A stretch of 12,020 nucleotides of DNA. It comes from an uncultured Actinomycetes bacterium (GTDB lineage Bacteria > Actinomycetota > Actinomycetes > Nanopelagicales > Nanopelagicaceae). Below, one piece after another: positions 1 to 6,777 of this stretch. The stretch is taken from assembly GCA_903820565.1 (NCBI GenBank), contig CAIJHZ010000130.1:1-12020 (forward strand), in the 5' to 3' direction. Both the position numbers and the translations under genes were made by a program. Under the pieces are notes generated by a model that was not told where the DNA came from, did not search any database, and saw nothing but the letters and a program-made list of their open reading frames with translations. The number at the start of each line of letters is the position of its first letter. Positions within the stretch are counted from its first letter, which is position 1.

Positions 1-2
1 CT

Positions 3-533
3 AACATTTGCGGTACTGGCTCACCGGGCACTGGCTTATTAGCTTGTACAGGCTGCTGGCCTTATGGCTACATAACAACTCCTCGGCCACGTAATTCAGG
101 AGAAGGTGCCGGCACTGGCGCATTTACATTGTACAGATGTGACGCCGACGCTATACACGATCTTGGTATAGGAACAGTAAGCGAATCGGGCATTGGCATG
201 ATGAATTGGCTTAAAATTTGTAATTTAGGTATTTGCGGCCAGTGTGATCAAGCATGGCTCATGCCTGACGGATTATTTCCACAATTTATAACTTGTGCAG
301 GAACACTGGGTGGCAGCGGCGGCGTGGGAATTTGCGGATATACTAGTAAAGCAGGCAAAGGCGGTGGCGGTGGCCAATCTAAGAGTCAAATTTTATGCGT
401 ATGCCACGGCGGAGCATTTAACTGTTGTAACGGAGTTGCAGCCACACCATTGGCATTTCCTCCTTGTTTATTAGATCAATTGGTTAGTAATGCCGGAACT
501 GGCATGGCAATTATATATTACAGGGAAGCATAA
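3..533 (+). CDS. Partial Cys/Gly-rich phage-like structural protein (C-terminal 176 aa)
   Basis: The reading frame is open from the left edge, so this is the 3' end of a longer gene; the TTG at 129 is an internal codon, not a start. The 176 visible residues hold 14 cysteines and many glycine runs, with no recognisable catalytic motif. Five blocks recur in the same order and spacing in the next gene: NSGEGAGTG (residues 31-39 here, 399-407 there), LFPxxIxxCAGTLGGxGGV (91-108, 458-475), AGKGGGxG (117-124, 484-491), LCVCxGG (131-137, 498-504) and LAFPPCxLDQLxSxAGTGMAI (150-170, 516-536). The two genes are therefore tandem paralogues, 2 bases apart. By analogy with glycine-rich adhesins and tail proteins of T4-like phages, a virion surface role is inferred. 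The paralogy is clear; the function is not proven. Confidence 0.75.
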   Translation, partial: NICGTGSPGTGLLACTGCWPYGYITTPRPRNSGEGAGTGAFTLYRCDADAIHDLGIGTVSESGIGMMNWLKICNLGICGQCDQAWLMPDGLFPQFITCAGTLGGSGGVGICGYTSKAGKGGGGGQSKSQILCVCHGGAFNCCNGVAATPLAFPPCLLDQLVSNAGTGMAIIYYREA

Positions 534-535
534 AA

Positions 536-2164
536 ATGGGACGTTATATAAGTACAGGATCAGCTCAAACAGGAACTAATGCTTGTAGCACTATTATAAA
601 CTCAACTTGTTATCAAACTGCTACACAAAAATATGCATATGATGCTAATAGTTGTTGGCAAAATCGAGTAATAATCGACTCGCCAGGAAGTTATACATTC
701 ACAGTGCCAGCTGGCGTAACTTGCATTCGTACAATAGCAATAGGCGGCGGCGGCAAAACTTCGTATGCAGCCAGTACCACTACTAACTATGCAGGCGCTG
801 GCGGCGGCTATGTAGAAAGAACAGATACGGTAGCATCAGGATGTACAGTAACTATTGTAGTGGGTCGTCAGTCGCAAGATACCACTATTGCATACACCAA
901 CAGCAGTGCTGTTGCTAGAACACTTACCGCGGGCGGAGCTGTTTGTTGCACTCCAGGAACTGCCTCAGGCGGCGATTGGAACAGCACTGGCGGAGCAGCT
1001 GGGTGTGCATACAGCGGAGGCTATTATTGTGGTGTTGGAAACTGTTTTTCATGTACTACTTGTTGTGGCTATTGTTTAGTTTACAGTGGATATGGTATCA
1101 CATACAACCCTGAAAACTCTCCAGGCTATTGTAGCGGAAAAGCACCTGGTGGTGGCTCAGCAGGATCATGGATTTGGGCTAGCGGAGGCAACGGCAGCGG
1201 TGCAAACTATGACGATCAAGTTAGTGGCGCCGGCTATGGATCAGCGGCTGGCGGAGGTGGTGGCATTGGATACATTTGCAAAATGGGTGCTATGAGTTCA
1301 CAGTGTAGTTGTATCTGCACACAAGAACGATGCGGTCAGTATTATCCAGAAGGAAGAAAAACACAGTATCCGTCTGGTACTAGTGGCGGCGGCGGCACCA
1401 AACTTCAACGTTGCGATACATGTTTCCCCCGAGTTATGGGTTTCAGAGGCATGTGTGTGTCTGGACAGTGGATGAATGGTGCTGGTGGCTGGGGCGGCTA
1501 TGATAATGACGAAGGCCGCGACAGTAGATTTACTTGGTTTAACGCTGGATGCCAGAATGGCCGAAGTTTTGTCCAGGATCACGGTCCCCAACCTAAGCGT
1601 TACGAATGGCATGATATTCACAGCATGTGCGGCAGCGGCAGTCAAGGCAATAGTTTTGAAGATGGTGCTTGCTATCGTTCATGTAGCAGTTGGAATCAAG
1701 GTGATAGACTGGCACAAAATTCATGGCACAACTCCGGAGAAGGTGCAGGAACGGGTGGTATTGCTTATTTTTGTTGTGAACCAACAAGCATGAACATACC
1801 AAATTGTATGAACGGTGCTGCTTGCCGCCCGGGCATAAATTGGAATTTAGTATGCTGTTTAGGCACTACCAATAGGTTTTGTTGTGCAGATAGAATGCAA
1901 GACCAATTGTTTCCTTACATTACTCATTGTGCAGGAACATTGGGAGGTGCCGGCGGAGTTGACATCATGTGGATGGCTAGTCGTGCCGGCAAAGGCGGCG
2001 GTGCCGGCATGGTAAGATGTTACTTGCTATGCGTATGTTGGGGCGGAAGTTATGACTTATGTAACGGGTCAGGTGCCGCGTTGGCATTTCCACCATGCAA
2101 GTTAGACCAACTAGCCAGTACTGCCGGAACCGGCATGGCAATTGTATATTGGAAAAATCCATAA
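536..2164 (+). CDS. Cys/Gly-rich phage-like tail fibre or adhesin-type protein
   Basis: This is a 542-residue protein with 41 cysteines (about 7.6%) and very abundant glycine. The ATG follows the previous stop by 2 bases, and an AGGGA at 522-526 is a plausible ribosome site. Residues 1-45 form a non-glycine head. Residues 50-110 carry SYTFTVPAGVT, then AIGGGG and VTIVVG, a pattern typical of the glycine-rich domain found in tail and adhesin proteins of aquatic phages (family knowledge). The middle (about 130-395) consists of glycine clusters separated by variable Cys/Tyr/Trp-rich segments. The last ~140 residues match the upstream paralogue. There is no signal peptide, transmembrane segment or enzyme motif. 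Glycine motifs framing variable segments recall the polyglycine-II adhesins of T-even phages (gp38 type). The cysteine load is unusual and could reflect disulfides or metal binding. The call as a phage virion protein is inference. Confidence 0.7.
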   Translation: MGRYISTGSAQTGTNACSTIINSTCYQTATQKYAYDANSCWQNRVIIDSPGSYTFTVPAGVTCIRTIAIGGGGKTSYAASTTTNYAGAGGGYVERTDTVASGCTVTIVVGRQSQDTTIAYTNSSAVARTLTAGGAVCCTPGTASGGDWNSTGGAAGCAYSGGYYCGVGNCFSCTTCCGYCLVYSGYGITYNPENSPGYCSGKAPGGGSAGSWIWASGGNGSGANYDDQVSGAGYGSAAGGGGGIGYICKMGAMSSQCSCICTQERCGQYYPEGRKTQYPSGTSGGGGTKLQRCDTCFPRVMGFRGMCVSGQWMNGAGGWGGYDNDEGRDSRFTWFNAGCQNGRSFVQDHGPQPKRYEWHDIHSMCGSGSQGNSFEDGACYRSCSSWNQGDRLAQNSWHNSGEGAGTGGIAYFCCEPTSMNIPNCMNGAACRPGINWNLVCCLGTTNRFCCADRMQDQLFPYITHCAGTLGGAGGVDIMWMASRAGKGGGAGMVRCYLLCVCWGGSYDLCNGSGAALAFPPCKLDQLASTAGTGMAIVYWKNP

Positions 2165-2227
2165 ATTAATAATCAGGAGAATTAAATGATTTGGGCAGAA
2201 ACGAGTGTGGTTCCGCGCAAAAGTTGA
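2165..2227 (+). other. Phage-like/chromosomal junction with a truncated third gene start
   Basis: After the 542-residue gene comes an A/T-rich spacer with a strong Shine-Dalgarno AGGAG (2175-2179), six bases, then ATG at 2186. This looks like the start of a third gene in the phage-like series. Its frame closes after 13 codons (TGA 2225-2227), and from about 2190 the DNA reads well as the 3' end of the opposite-strand receiver gene. The change of gene style, strand and codon character therefore falls within roughly 2180-2215. The exact breakpoint cannot be fixed from this sequence alone. Confidence 0.6.
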
Positions 2228-2613
2228 GCAGCTGTTTTTGCCAGAGTAAATGGGTCAATTGGATGGACCACTGAGGCTTCAGCCAATGACCAAGCAGCAA
2301 GCCATGCATCCTCTTTGCGGCCTGTTATGACAAGGACTGGTGGGCAATTAAAAACTTCATCTTTTAACTGACGAGCGATTCCCATACCGCCTTCTTGCGC
2401 TGCTTCTCCATCAAGAATGAACAGATGTGCTCGAGCGCCTCCCCCAATACTTTTACCGTCGACATAGGCCCGCAAGGCAGAACCGGTCGCAAATTCATGA
2501 ATCTCGTGTTCTGGAAGATCTGCCGCAATTCGGCGACCCAAAGCTGAAGCAATGGCGGCACGAACCGATGAATCATCCGAGTAGACGATGATCTGCTTCT
2601 TGGTTTCTGACAT
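2182..2613 (-). CDS. Stand-alone response-regulator receiver-like protein
   Basis: The 143 residues fit a CheY-like receiver fold with no output domain. The acidic pair D13-D14 (motif YSDDSSVR), the candidate phospho-acceptor D68 (FILDG) and T97 (VITGR) sit where a receiver needs them. The usually invariant lysine before the proline of the last loop is replaced by H117 (VVHPIDP, where KPxDP is typical). Phosphorylation may be altered, or the domain may act as a protein-binding module. No sensor kinase is visible. The gene is divergent from ctaE with 157 bases between the starts, so it may share control with the respiratory operon; that is inference. The last residues and the TAA stop at 2182-2184 lie at the suspected junction, so the natural C-terminus may differ. 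No Shine-Dalgarno precedes the ATG. Confidence 0.7.
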   Translation of the reverse strand: MSETKKQIIVYSDDSSVRAAIASALGRRIAADLPEHEIHEFATGSALRAYVDGKSIGGGARAHLFILDGEAAQEGGMGIARQLKDEVFNCPPVLVITGRKEDAWLAAWSLAEASVVHPIDPFTLAKTAAQLLRGTTLVSAQII

Positions 2614-2619
2614 GGCTAA

Positions 2620-2625
2620 AGTCTA
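2620..2625 (-). promoter_or_regulatory. Candidate -10 of a leaderless promoter for the receiver gene
   Basis: On the minus strand the hexamer TAGACT ends 6 bases before the ATG, and there is no Shine-Dalgarno. That spacing would place transcription start at or next to the A of the start codon. No convincing -35 is visible. Confidence 0.35.
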
Positions 2626-2757
2626 ATCTTCAAGCACGTAATTGGTTGCATTTTTTTGACCAGAGCCACCACTAAAACAGTGATCCGTTTCACCTCAGAT
2701 ATGCTCAAAAACGACACCCTGAGAGCATCTTAGTAAGACGGCGAGCCTGATTTCGGG

Positions 2758-2763
2758 AATAAT
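2758..2763 (+). promoter_or_regulatory. Candidate -10 of a leaderless promoter for ctaE-qcrCAB
   Basis: AATAAT matches TATAAT at five of six positions and ends 7 bases before the ctaE ATG, which has no Shine-Dalgarno. The remainder of the divergent spacer (2614-2770) shows no convincing -35. It holds a weak 6-bp inverted repeat (ATGCTC/GAGCAT, about 2700-2727) of unknown meaning. Confidence 0.35.
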
Positions 2764-2770
2764 CGCCTCT

Positions 2771-3394
2771 ATGTCAAGCGCCGTAGCACATCAGAAAATC
2801 ACCCGCCCCAACGCCGTAGCTGTTGGAACGATTGTGTGGTTGTCCAGTGAATTGATGTTCTTTGCCGCCCTATTCGCAATGTACTTCACCATTCGTGCCG
2901 TCCAAGGACCAAAGGTTTGGCTCGAGTCAACCTCGGTTTTAAATATCCCTTTTGCCGCACTGAATACAACAGTCTTAGTTCTGTCATCGGTCACCTGTCA
3001 GTTTGGTGTTTTCGCTGCTGAGCGTTTTCAAAATCATCGCACCGGAAAATTATTTCAGATTAACAAATGGGGAATGCGCGAGTGGTTTGCTCTTACATTC
3101 TTGATGGGTGCTTTCTTTATCTCAGGACAAATTTTTGAATATGCATCTTTGGTATCTGAAGGACTCACGCTTTCATCTACTGCATATGGTTCTGTTTTCT
3201 ATATTGCAACTGGATTCCATGGACTGCACGTAACAGGCGGACTCATTGCGTTCTTGATTGTCATGGTTCGTGTTTCAAAGGCTCGTCGCTTTACGCATCA
3301 GCAAGCAACTACTGCAATCGTTGTTTCTTATTATTGGCACTTCGTAGACGTTGTGTGGATCGCTCTTTTCTCAGCGATCTACCTCATTAAGTAG
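2771..3394 (+). CDS. ctaE: Cytochrome c oxidase subunit III (aa3 type)
   Basis: This 207-residue, five-helix membrane protein is the short actinobacterial form of COX3, which lacks the two N-terminal helices of the mitochondrial version. Strong signatures are RPNAVAVGTIVWLSSELMFF near residue 12, TCQFGVFAAER in the middle, the run AYGSVFYIATGFHGLHVTGG, and VVSYYWHFVDVVWIALF at the C-terminus. These match mycobacterial CtaE closely. Subunit III stabilises proton uptake by subunit I and is non-catalytic. The gene opens the operon ctaE-qcrC-qcrA-qcrB, the same order as in M. tuberculosis (Rv2193-Rv2196). Eleven bases separate it from qcrC. The ATG at 2771 gives an N-terminus of the expected length and follows a -10-like hexamer rather than a ribosome site. 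Confidence 0.97.
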   Translation: MSSAVAHQKITRPNAVAVGTIVWLSSELMFFAALFAMYFTIRAVQGPKVWLESTSVLNIPFAALNTTVLVLSSVTCQFGVFAAERFQNHRTGKLFQINKWGMREWFALTFLMGAFFISGQIFEYASLVSEGLTLSSTAYGSVFYIATGFHGLHVTGGLIAFLIVMVRVSKARRFTHQQATTAIVVSYYWHFVDVVWIALFSAIYLIK

Positions 3395-3405
3395 TAAGGG
3401 AAAAA

Positions 3406-4197
3406 TTGAAGCGCATATCTCAGTACCGTCGTCACAAAGCTGCTGGTCCTTTTCTGCTGATACTCGCACTGCTTGCTATCGGAACAACATTTAACGTAGC
3501 TAGCGCAGTGACTTCATCCCAAACAAAGGCAGTTGATCGTTCAGTTTTAATCGAAGAAGGTCGTCAAATTTTCCTAAAAGGCTGCTCCTCATGCCATGGT
3601 CTCAATGCTGAAGGTGGCCAAATTGCACCTTCACTCATTGGTGTTGGAGCTGCTTCTGTAGATTTCCAAGTCGGCACAGGGCGCATGCCTATGGCTGACA
3701 TGAACACTCAGGCTATGCGCAAAGCGCCACTGTACGACGCGGTCGAAACTGCAGCCCTGGCTGCATATGTGTCATCCCTTGCACCGGGTCCTGAAATTCC
3801 TGCTGAGTCATCACTCAATTATGAGCGAGATGGAAGTACAGCTGAAGGTGGCGAATTATTTAGAAACAACTGTGCAATGTGCCATAACTTTGCGGGTCAA
3901 GGCGGCGCCTTAACACAAGGTAAGTACGCACCAACTTTAATGGGTGTTTCTCCAAAATACATTTATGAGGCAATGATCACTGGTCCTCAATCAATGCCAG
4001 TTTTCAGCGATAAAACAATAACTCCAGCTGAAAAAGTTTCGATTATTAAATGGATTAAGGCAGCTGAAAATGAACCGAATCTTGGCGGAGCATCGCTTGG
4101 TCGTGTCGGTCCAGTTACAGAAGGACTATTGGGTTGGGTCCTTGGGCTAGGAATTCTAATTGGTGTTGCTGTCTGGCTAGCGATGAAGGCGAGATAA
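3406..4197 (+). CDS. qcrC: Menaquinol-cytochrome c reductase diheme cytochrome c subunit
   Basis: The 263-residue protein has an N-terminal hydrophobic anchor or signal (about 15-34), two cytochrome c domains and a C-terminal anchor (about 238-259). The heme-binding motifs are C60-S-S-C63-H64 and C156-A-M-C159-H160; axial methionines are likely in GRMPM (94/96) and SMPVF (197). In actinobacteria this diheme subunit replaces both cytochrome c1 and soluble cytochrome c, passing electrons from the Rieske centre directly to CuA of the oxidase. No other cytochrome c gene is present here, which fits that arrangement. The start is a TTG: AAGGGA at 3396-3401 lies 4 bases upstream and the anchor follows directly. 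A four-base gap to qcrA indicates cotranscription. The length is typical of the family. Confidence 0.96.
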   Translation: MKRISQYRRHKAAGPFLLILALLAIGTTFNVASAVTSSQTKAVDRSVLIEEGRQIFLKGCSSCHGLNAEGGQIAPSLIGVGAASVDFQVGTGRMPMADMNTQAMRKAPLYDAVETAALAAYVSSLAPGPEIPAESSLNYERDGSTAEGGELFRNNCAMCHNFAGQGGALTQGKYAPTLMGVSPKYIYEAMITGPQSMPVFSDKTITPAEKVSIIKWIKAAENEPNLGGASLGRVGPVTEGLLGWVLGLGILIGVAVWLAMKAR

Positions 4198-4201
4198 AGA
4201 A

Positions 4202-5197
4202 ATGTCTAATGAAATCGAAGCCATAAAAGATCCAGGACTACCTGCCCACGTTCACCGTAAGGCAGATACTGATCCTGCTGTTGCAAATCGCGCAGAGCGC
4301 CAAGTTGCAACCATGTTCGGTGTTTCTGCATTCGGAACTGTTCTATTAATTGTCTCGTATGTGTTTGTGCCACAAGATAAATTTATCTTCATCCCTGTCA
4401 TGGGTAATCAAAACGCACATCAACTTGGACTTGGTCTAGGAATGGCGATCTCACTATTTTTCATTGGTCTCGGCGCCATTCACTGGGCAAAAACTTTAAT
4501 GCCAGACACCGAAGTTGTTGCACAACGTCATGAGTTCCGCTCCCCTGATTCAGATCGCAAAGAGTTTGTTGAAGCGGTTAAATCTGGCGCTGGTGCCGCC
4601 GGACTTGGTCGTCGTTCTTTGATTAAGAGATCTTTAGGTGCCGCTCTTGGTCTATCCGCATTGTCTCCCTTACTTCTTCTGCGTGATTTAGGCCCTTTAC
4701 CTAAGAAGGAGTTCGAAACAACTACCTGGAAATCTGGAACATACTTAGTCACAGATCCAGGCAACCGCCGTATCAAGGCTTCAGATCTTGAGGTCGGTGC
4801 AGTAGCTCAAGTTCTTCCCGAGATCGACGATCCAGAACACCGCAAGTTGAGTGACATTGGCAAAGATGCAGTCTTGCTAATTCGTCTTCGTCCCCAAGAG
4901 TTCAATTTAGAGCCTGAAAAATTGGCGATGACCCACGATGGAATTATTGCTTTCTCAAAGATTTGCTCTCACATGGGCTGCGCAGTGGCACTGTATGAAC
5001 AGCAAACTAAGCACCTGTTGTGCCCATGTCATCAATCAACATTTGATGTGACTCGCGGTGCCAAAGTTATTTTTGGTCCCTCAGCTCGACCACTTCCCCA
5101 GTTGGATATCACGATAGATAGTGAAGGTTACTTGCTGGCTCGTAAACCATTCTCCGAACCCGTCGGACCTAGTTTCTGGGAGCGAAACTCACAATGA
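4202..5197 (+). CDS. qcrA: Rieske iron-sulfur subunit of the bcc complex
   Basis: The 331-residue protein has three predicted membrane helices (about 38-57, 73-95, 143-161), as in actinobacterial Rieske proteins; mitochondrial ones have one. The C-terminal Rieske fold has box 1 C255-S-H257-M-G-C260 and box 2 C274-P-C276-H277. C255, H257, C274 and H277 are the expected 2Fe-2S ligands, and C260-C276 the stabilising disulfide. The pair R137-R138 (GLGRRSLIKRSLGA) just before the third helix matches the Tat signal reported for the Streptomyces coelicolor Rieske protein, in which the third helix is Tat-inserted after folding of the cluster domain. The protein takes electrons from menaquinol at the Qo site of QcrB and passes them to QcrC. 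Its stop overlaps the qcrB ATG by four bases (5194-5197), implying translational coupling. Confidence 0.97.
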   Translation: MSNEIEAIKDPGLPAHVHRKADTDPAVANRAERQVATMFGVSAFGTVLLIVSYVFVPQDKFIFIPVMGNQNAHQLGLGLGMAISLFFIGLGAIHWAKTLMPDTEVVAQRHEFRSPDSDRKEFVEAVKSGAGAAGLGRRSLIKRSLGAALGLSALSPLLLLRDLGPLPKKEFETTTWKSGTYLVTDPGNRRIKASDLEVGAVAQVLPEIDDPEHRKLSDIGKDAVLLIRLRPQEFNLEPEKLAMTHDGIIAFSKICSHMGCAVALYEQQTKHLLCPCHQSTFDVTRGAKVIFGPSARPLPQLDITIDSEGYLLARKPFSEPVGPSFWERNSQ

Positions 5198-6777
5198 CAA
5201 TTGAAGCAGGCTTAGGCACCGTTGCTAATTATGTAGATGAGCGCACGGGCGCAGCTGCATGGATGAAGAAAAATCTGCAAAAGGTCTTCCCTGATCACTG
5301 GTCGTTTCTCTTAGGTGAAGTCGCTCTGTACTCATTTGTTATTTTATTATTGTCTGGAACATTCCTGACTTTCTGGTTCGATCCTTCACAACGCGAAGTG
5401 ATTTACGATGGTGGCTATGCGCCATTAGAGGGTCTGAAGATGTCAGCGGCATACGCATCGACTCTCCATATCTCATTCGAAGTCCGCGGTGGTCTCTTGA
5501 TGCGTCAAATCCACCACTGGTCAGCGCTTATTTTTATGTCAGCAATTGTTGCTCACTTGCTTCGCGTTTTCTTTACTGGAGCATTTCGCAAGCCACGTGA
5601 AGGAAACTGGATTATTGGTATTGGGCTTTTGACTCTAGGTATTGTTGAAGGATTCCTTGGTTATTCACTACCCGATGATCTTTTGTCTGGAACTGGAATT
5701 CGCATTGCTGAAGCAATTATTCAGGCCTTACCGGTAGTGGGTTCTTATCTTTCCTACTTTGCCTTTGGCGGCGCATTCCCGGGTGAATCTTTTATTCCGC
5801 GAATTTATACAGTGCACGTGTTGCTGTTGCCCGGAGCTTTCTTGGCCTTAATTACCGTTCACTTAATGTTGGTCTGGTACCAGAAGCACACTCAATATCC
5901 AGGTCCAGGACGCACAGAAAAGAATGTTGTCGGATATCCATTGATGCCTACATACATGGCTAAAGCAGGTGGTTTCTTTTTCATCGTATTCGGAGTCATT
6001 GCATTCTTATCTGCCGTTGCATCGATTAACCCAATTTGGCTTTACGGTCCTTACACACCCGGGCAAATTTCTGCCGGATCACAACCCGATTGGTATATGG
6101 GATGGCTCGACGGCTTAGTGCGAATGGCTCCCCCGATAGAAACTCACGCATTCGGTCACACTATTTCTTGGAACATCTTGATTCCCGGTTTGATTATTCC
6201 TGGAATTTTGTTTACTGGAATGGCGCTCTATCCATTTATTGAAAGTTGGATTACCGGCGATAAGCGTGAGCATCATTTGCTTGATCGCCCTCGCAATGCA
6301 CCAAACCGCACAGCACTAGGTGCTATGTCATTAACATTTATGTTGGTGTGCCTAATCAATGGTGGTAACGACATCATTGCGACGCACTTCAGCCTTACTA
6401 TTAATCAGATCATGTGGTTCACGCGTTTTGGAGTACTAATCCTTCCTCCAATTGCATTCGTTGTAACTAAGCGCCTTTGCTTGTCATTGCAGCGCGCAGA
6501 TCGCGATCTAGTACTTCATGGTCGTGAAACCGGAACACTTCTTCGTCTCCCACACGGTGAGTTTGTAGAAGTGCACGAACCAATTTCACCGGAAAAGACT
6601 TACCTGCTTACTTCTCACGAGCAGGCCCCAGCACTTGAACTGCCAGCAGTTGATGCGCATGGCGTTAAGCGCGCAGGGGGCTTGAGGAACAAGCTACGTG
6701 CCCGTATGAGTATTGCTAACGCCGAAACCGTTACGAAGGTTTCAGCCAATGATCTAAAGGAAATTGAGCACCATTAA
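5194..6777 (+). CDS. qcrB: Menaquinol-cytochrome c reductase cytochrome b subunit
   Basis: The 527 residues include eight predicted membrane helices and a tail of about 100 residues (about 430-527), usual in actinobacterial QcrB. The heme b ligands are H107 and H121 (14 apart) in RQIHHWSALIFMSAIVAHLL, and H208 and H223 (15 apart) in the later helix; the extra residue in the second pair is the cytochrome b6-type spacing. The quinol-oxidation motif is PDWY at 298-301 instead of the PEWY of mitochondria, as expected for menaquinone-using complexes. QcrB oxidises menaquinol, sending one electron to QcrA and the other across the membrane. GGGAG at 5178-5182 may aid initiation. The gene ends head-to-tail with eamA, sharing four bases, and its transcript is probably ended by the hairpin at 6794-6847. 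Confidence 0.97.
   Translation: MTIEAGLGTVANYVDERTGAAAWMKKNLQKVFPDHWSFLLGEVALYSFVILLLSGTFLTFWFDPSQREVIYDGGYAPLEGLKMSAAYASTLHISFEVRGGLLMRQIHHWSALIFMSAIVAHLLRVFFTGAFRKPREGNWIIGIGLLTLGIVEGFLGYSLPDDLLSGTGIRIAEAIIQALPVVGSYLSYFAFGGAFPGESFIPRIYTVHVLLLPGAFLALITVHLMLVWYQKHTQYPGPGRTEKNVVGYPLMPTYMAKAGGFFFIVFGVIAFLSAVASINPIWLYGPYTPGQISAGSQPDWYMGWLDGLVRMAPPIETHAFGHTISWNILIPGLIIPGILFTGMALYPFIESWITGDKREHHLLDRPRNAPNRTALGAMSLTFMLVCLINGGNDIIATHFSLTINQIMWFTRFGVLILPPIAFVVTKRLCLSLQRADRDLVLHGRETGTLLRLPHGEFVEVHEPISPEKTYLLTSHEQAPALELPAVDAHGVKRAGGLRNKLRARMSIANAETVTKVSANDLKEIEHH

Noticed and set aside
129..131. TTG at 129 as the start of the first gene
   Set aside because: The frame is open upstream to position 3 and the upstream residues have the same Cys/Gly-rich style and align with the paralogue (NSGEGAGTG at 93-119), so the gene is simply cut by the window edge.
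298..330. Nearly identical DNA in the two paralogues as a possible phage att or recombination site
   Set aside because: The similarity is a coding match spread along the C-terminal module, with differences at third positions. It is gene duplication rather than a site-specific repeat.
888..1802. Additional open frames on both strands inside the 542-residue gene
   Set aside because: They are shadows caused by the glycine- and cysteine-rich codons, which yield few stops in other frames. They lack ribosome sites and protein-like composition.
3..2164. Diversity-generating retroelement target in the paralogous genes
   Set aside because: The paralogues differ by ordinary scattered changes, not adenine-specific ones. 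No template repeat or reverse transcriptase is visible in the window.
2656..2684. TTGACC at 2656-2661 as the -35 of the ctaE promoter
   Set aside because: No -10-like hexamer occurs 16-18 bases downstream of it, and it is about 100 bases from the candidate -10 next to ctaE.
6724..6743. Inverted repeat GAAACC/GGTTTC near the qcrB 3' end as a terminator for the minus-strand operon
   Set aside because: The stem is only 6 bp (8 with a wobble) and no T-run follows on either strand. It lies in ordinary qcrB coding sequence.
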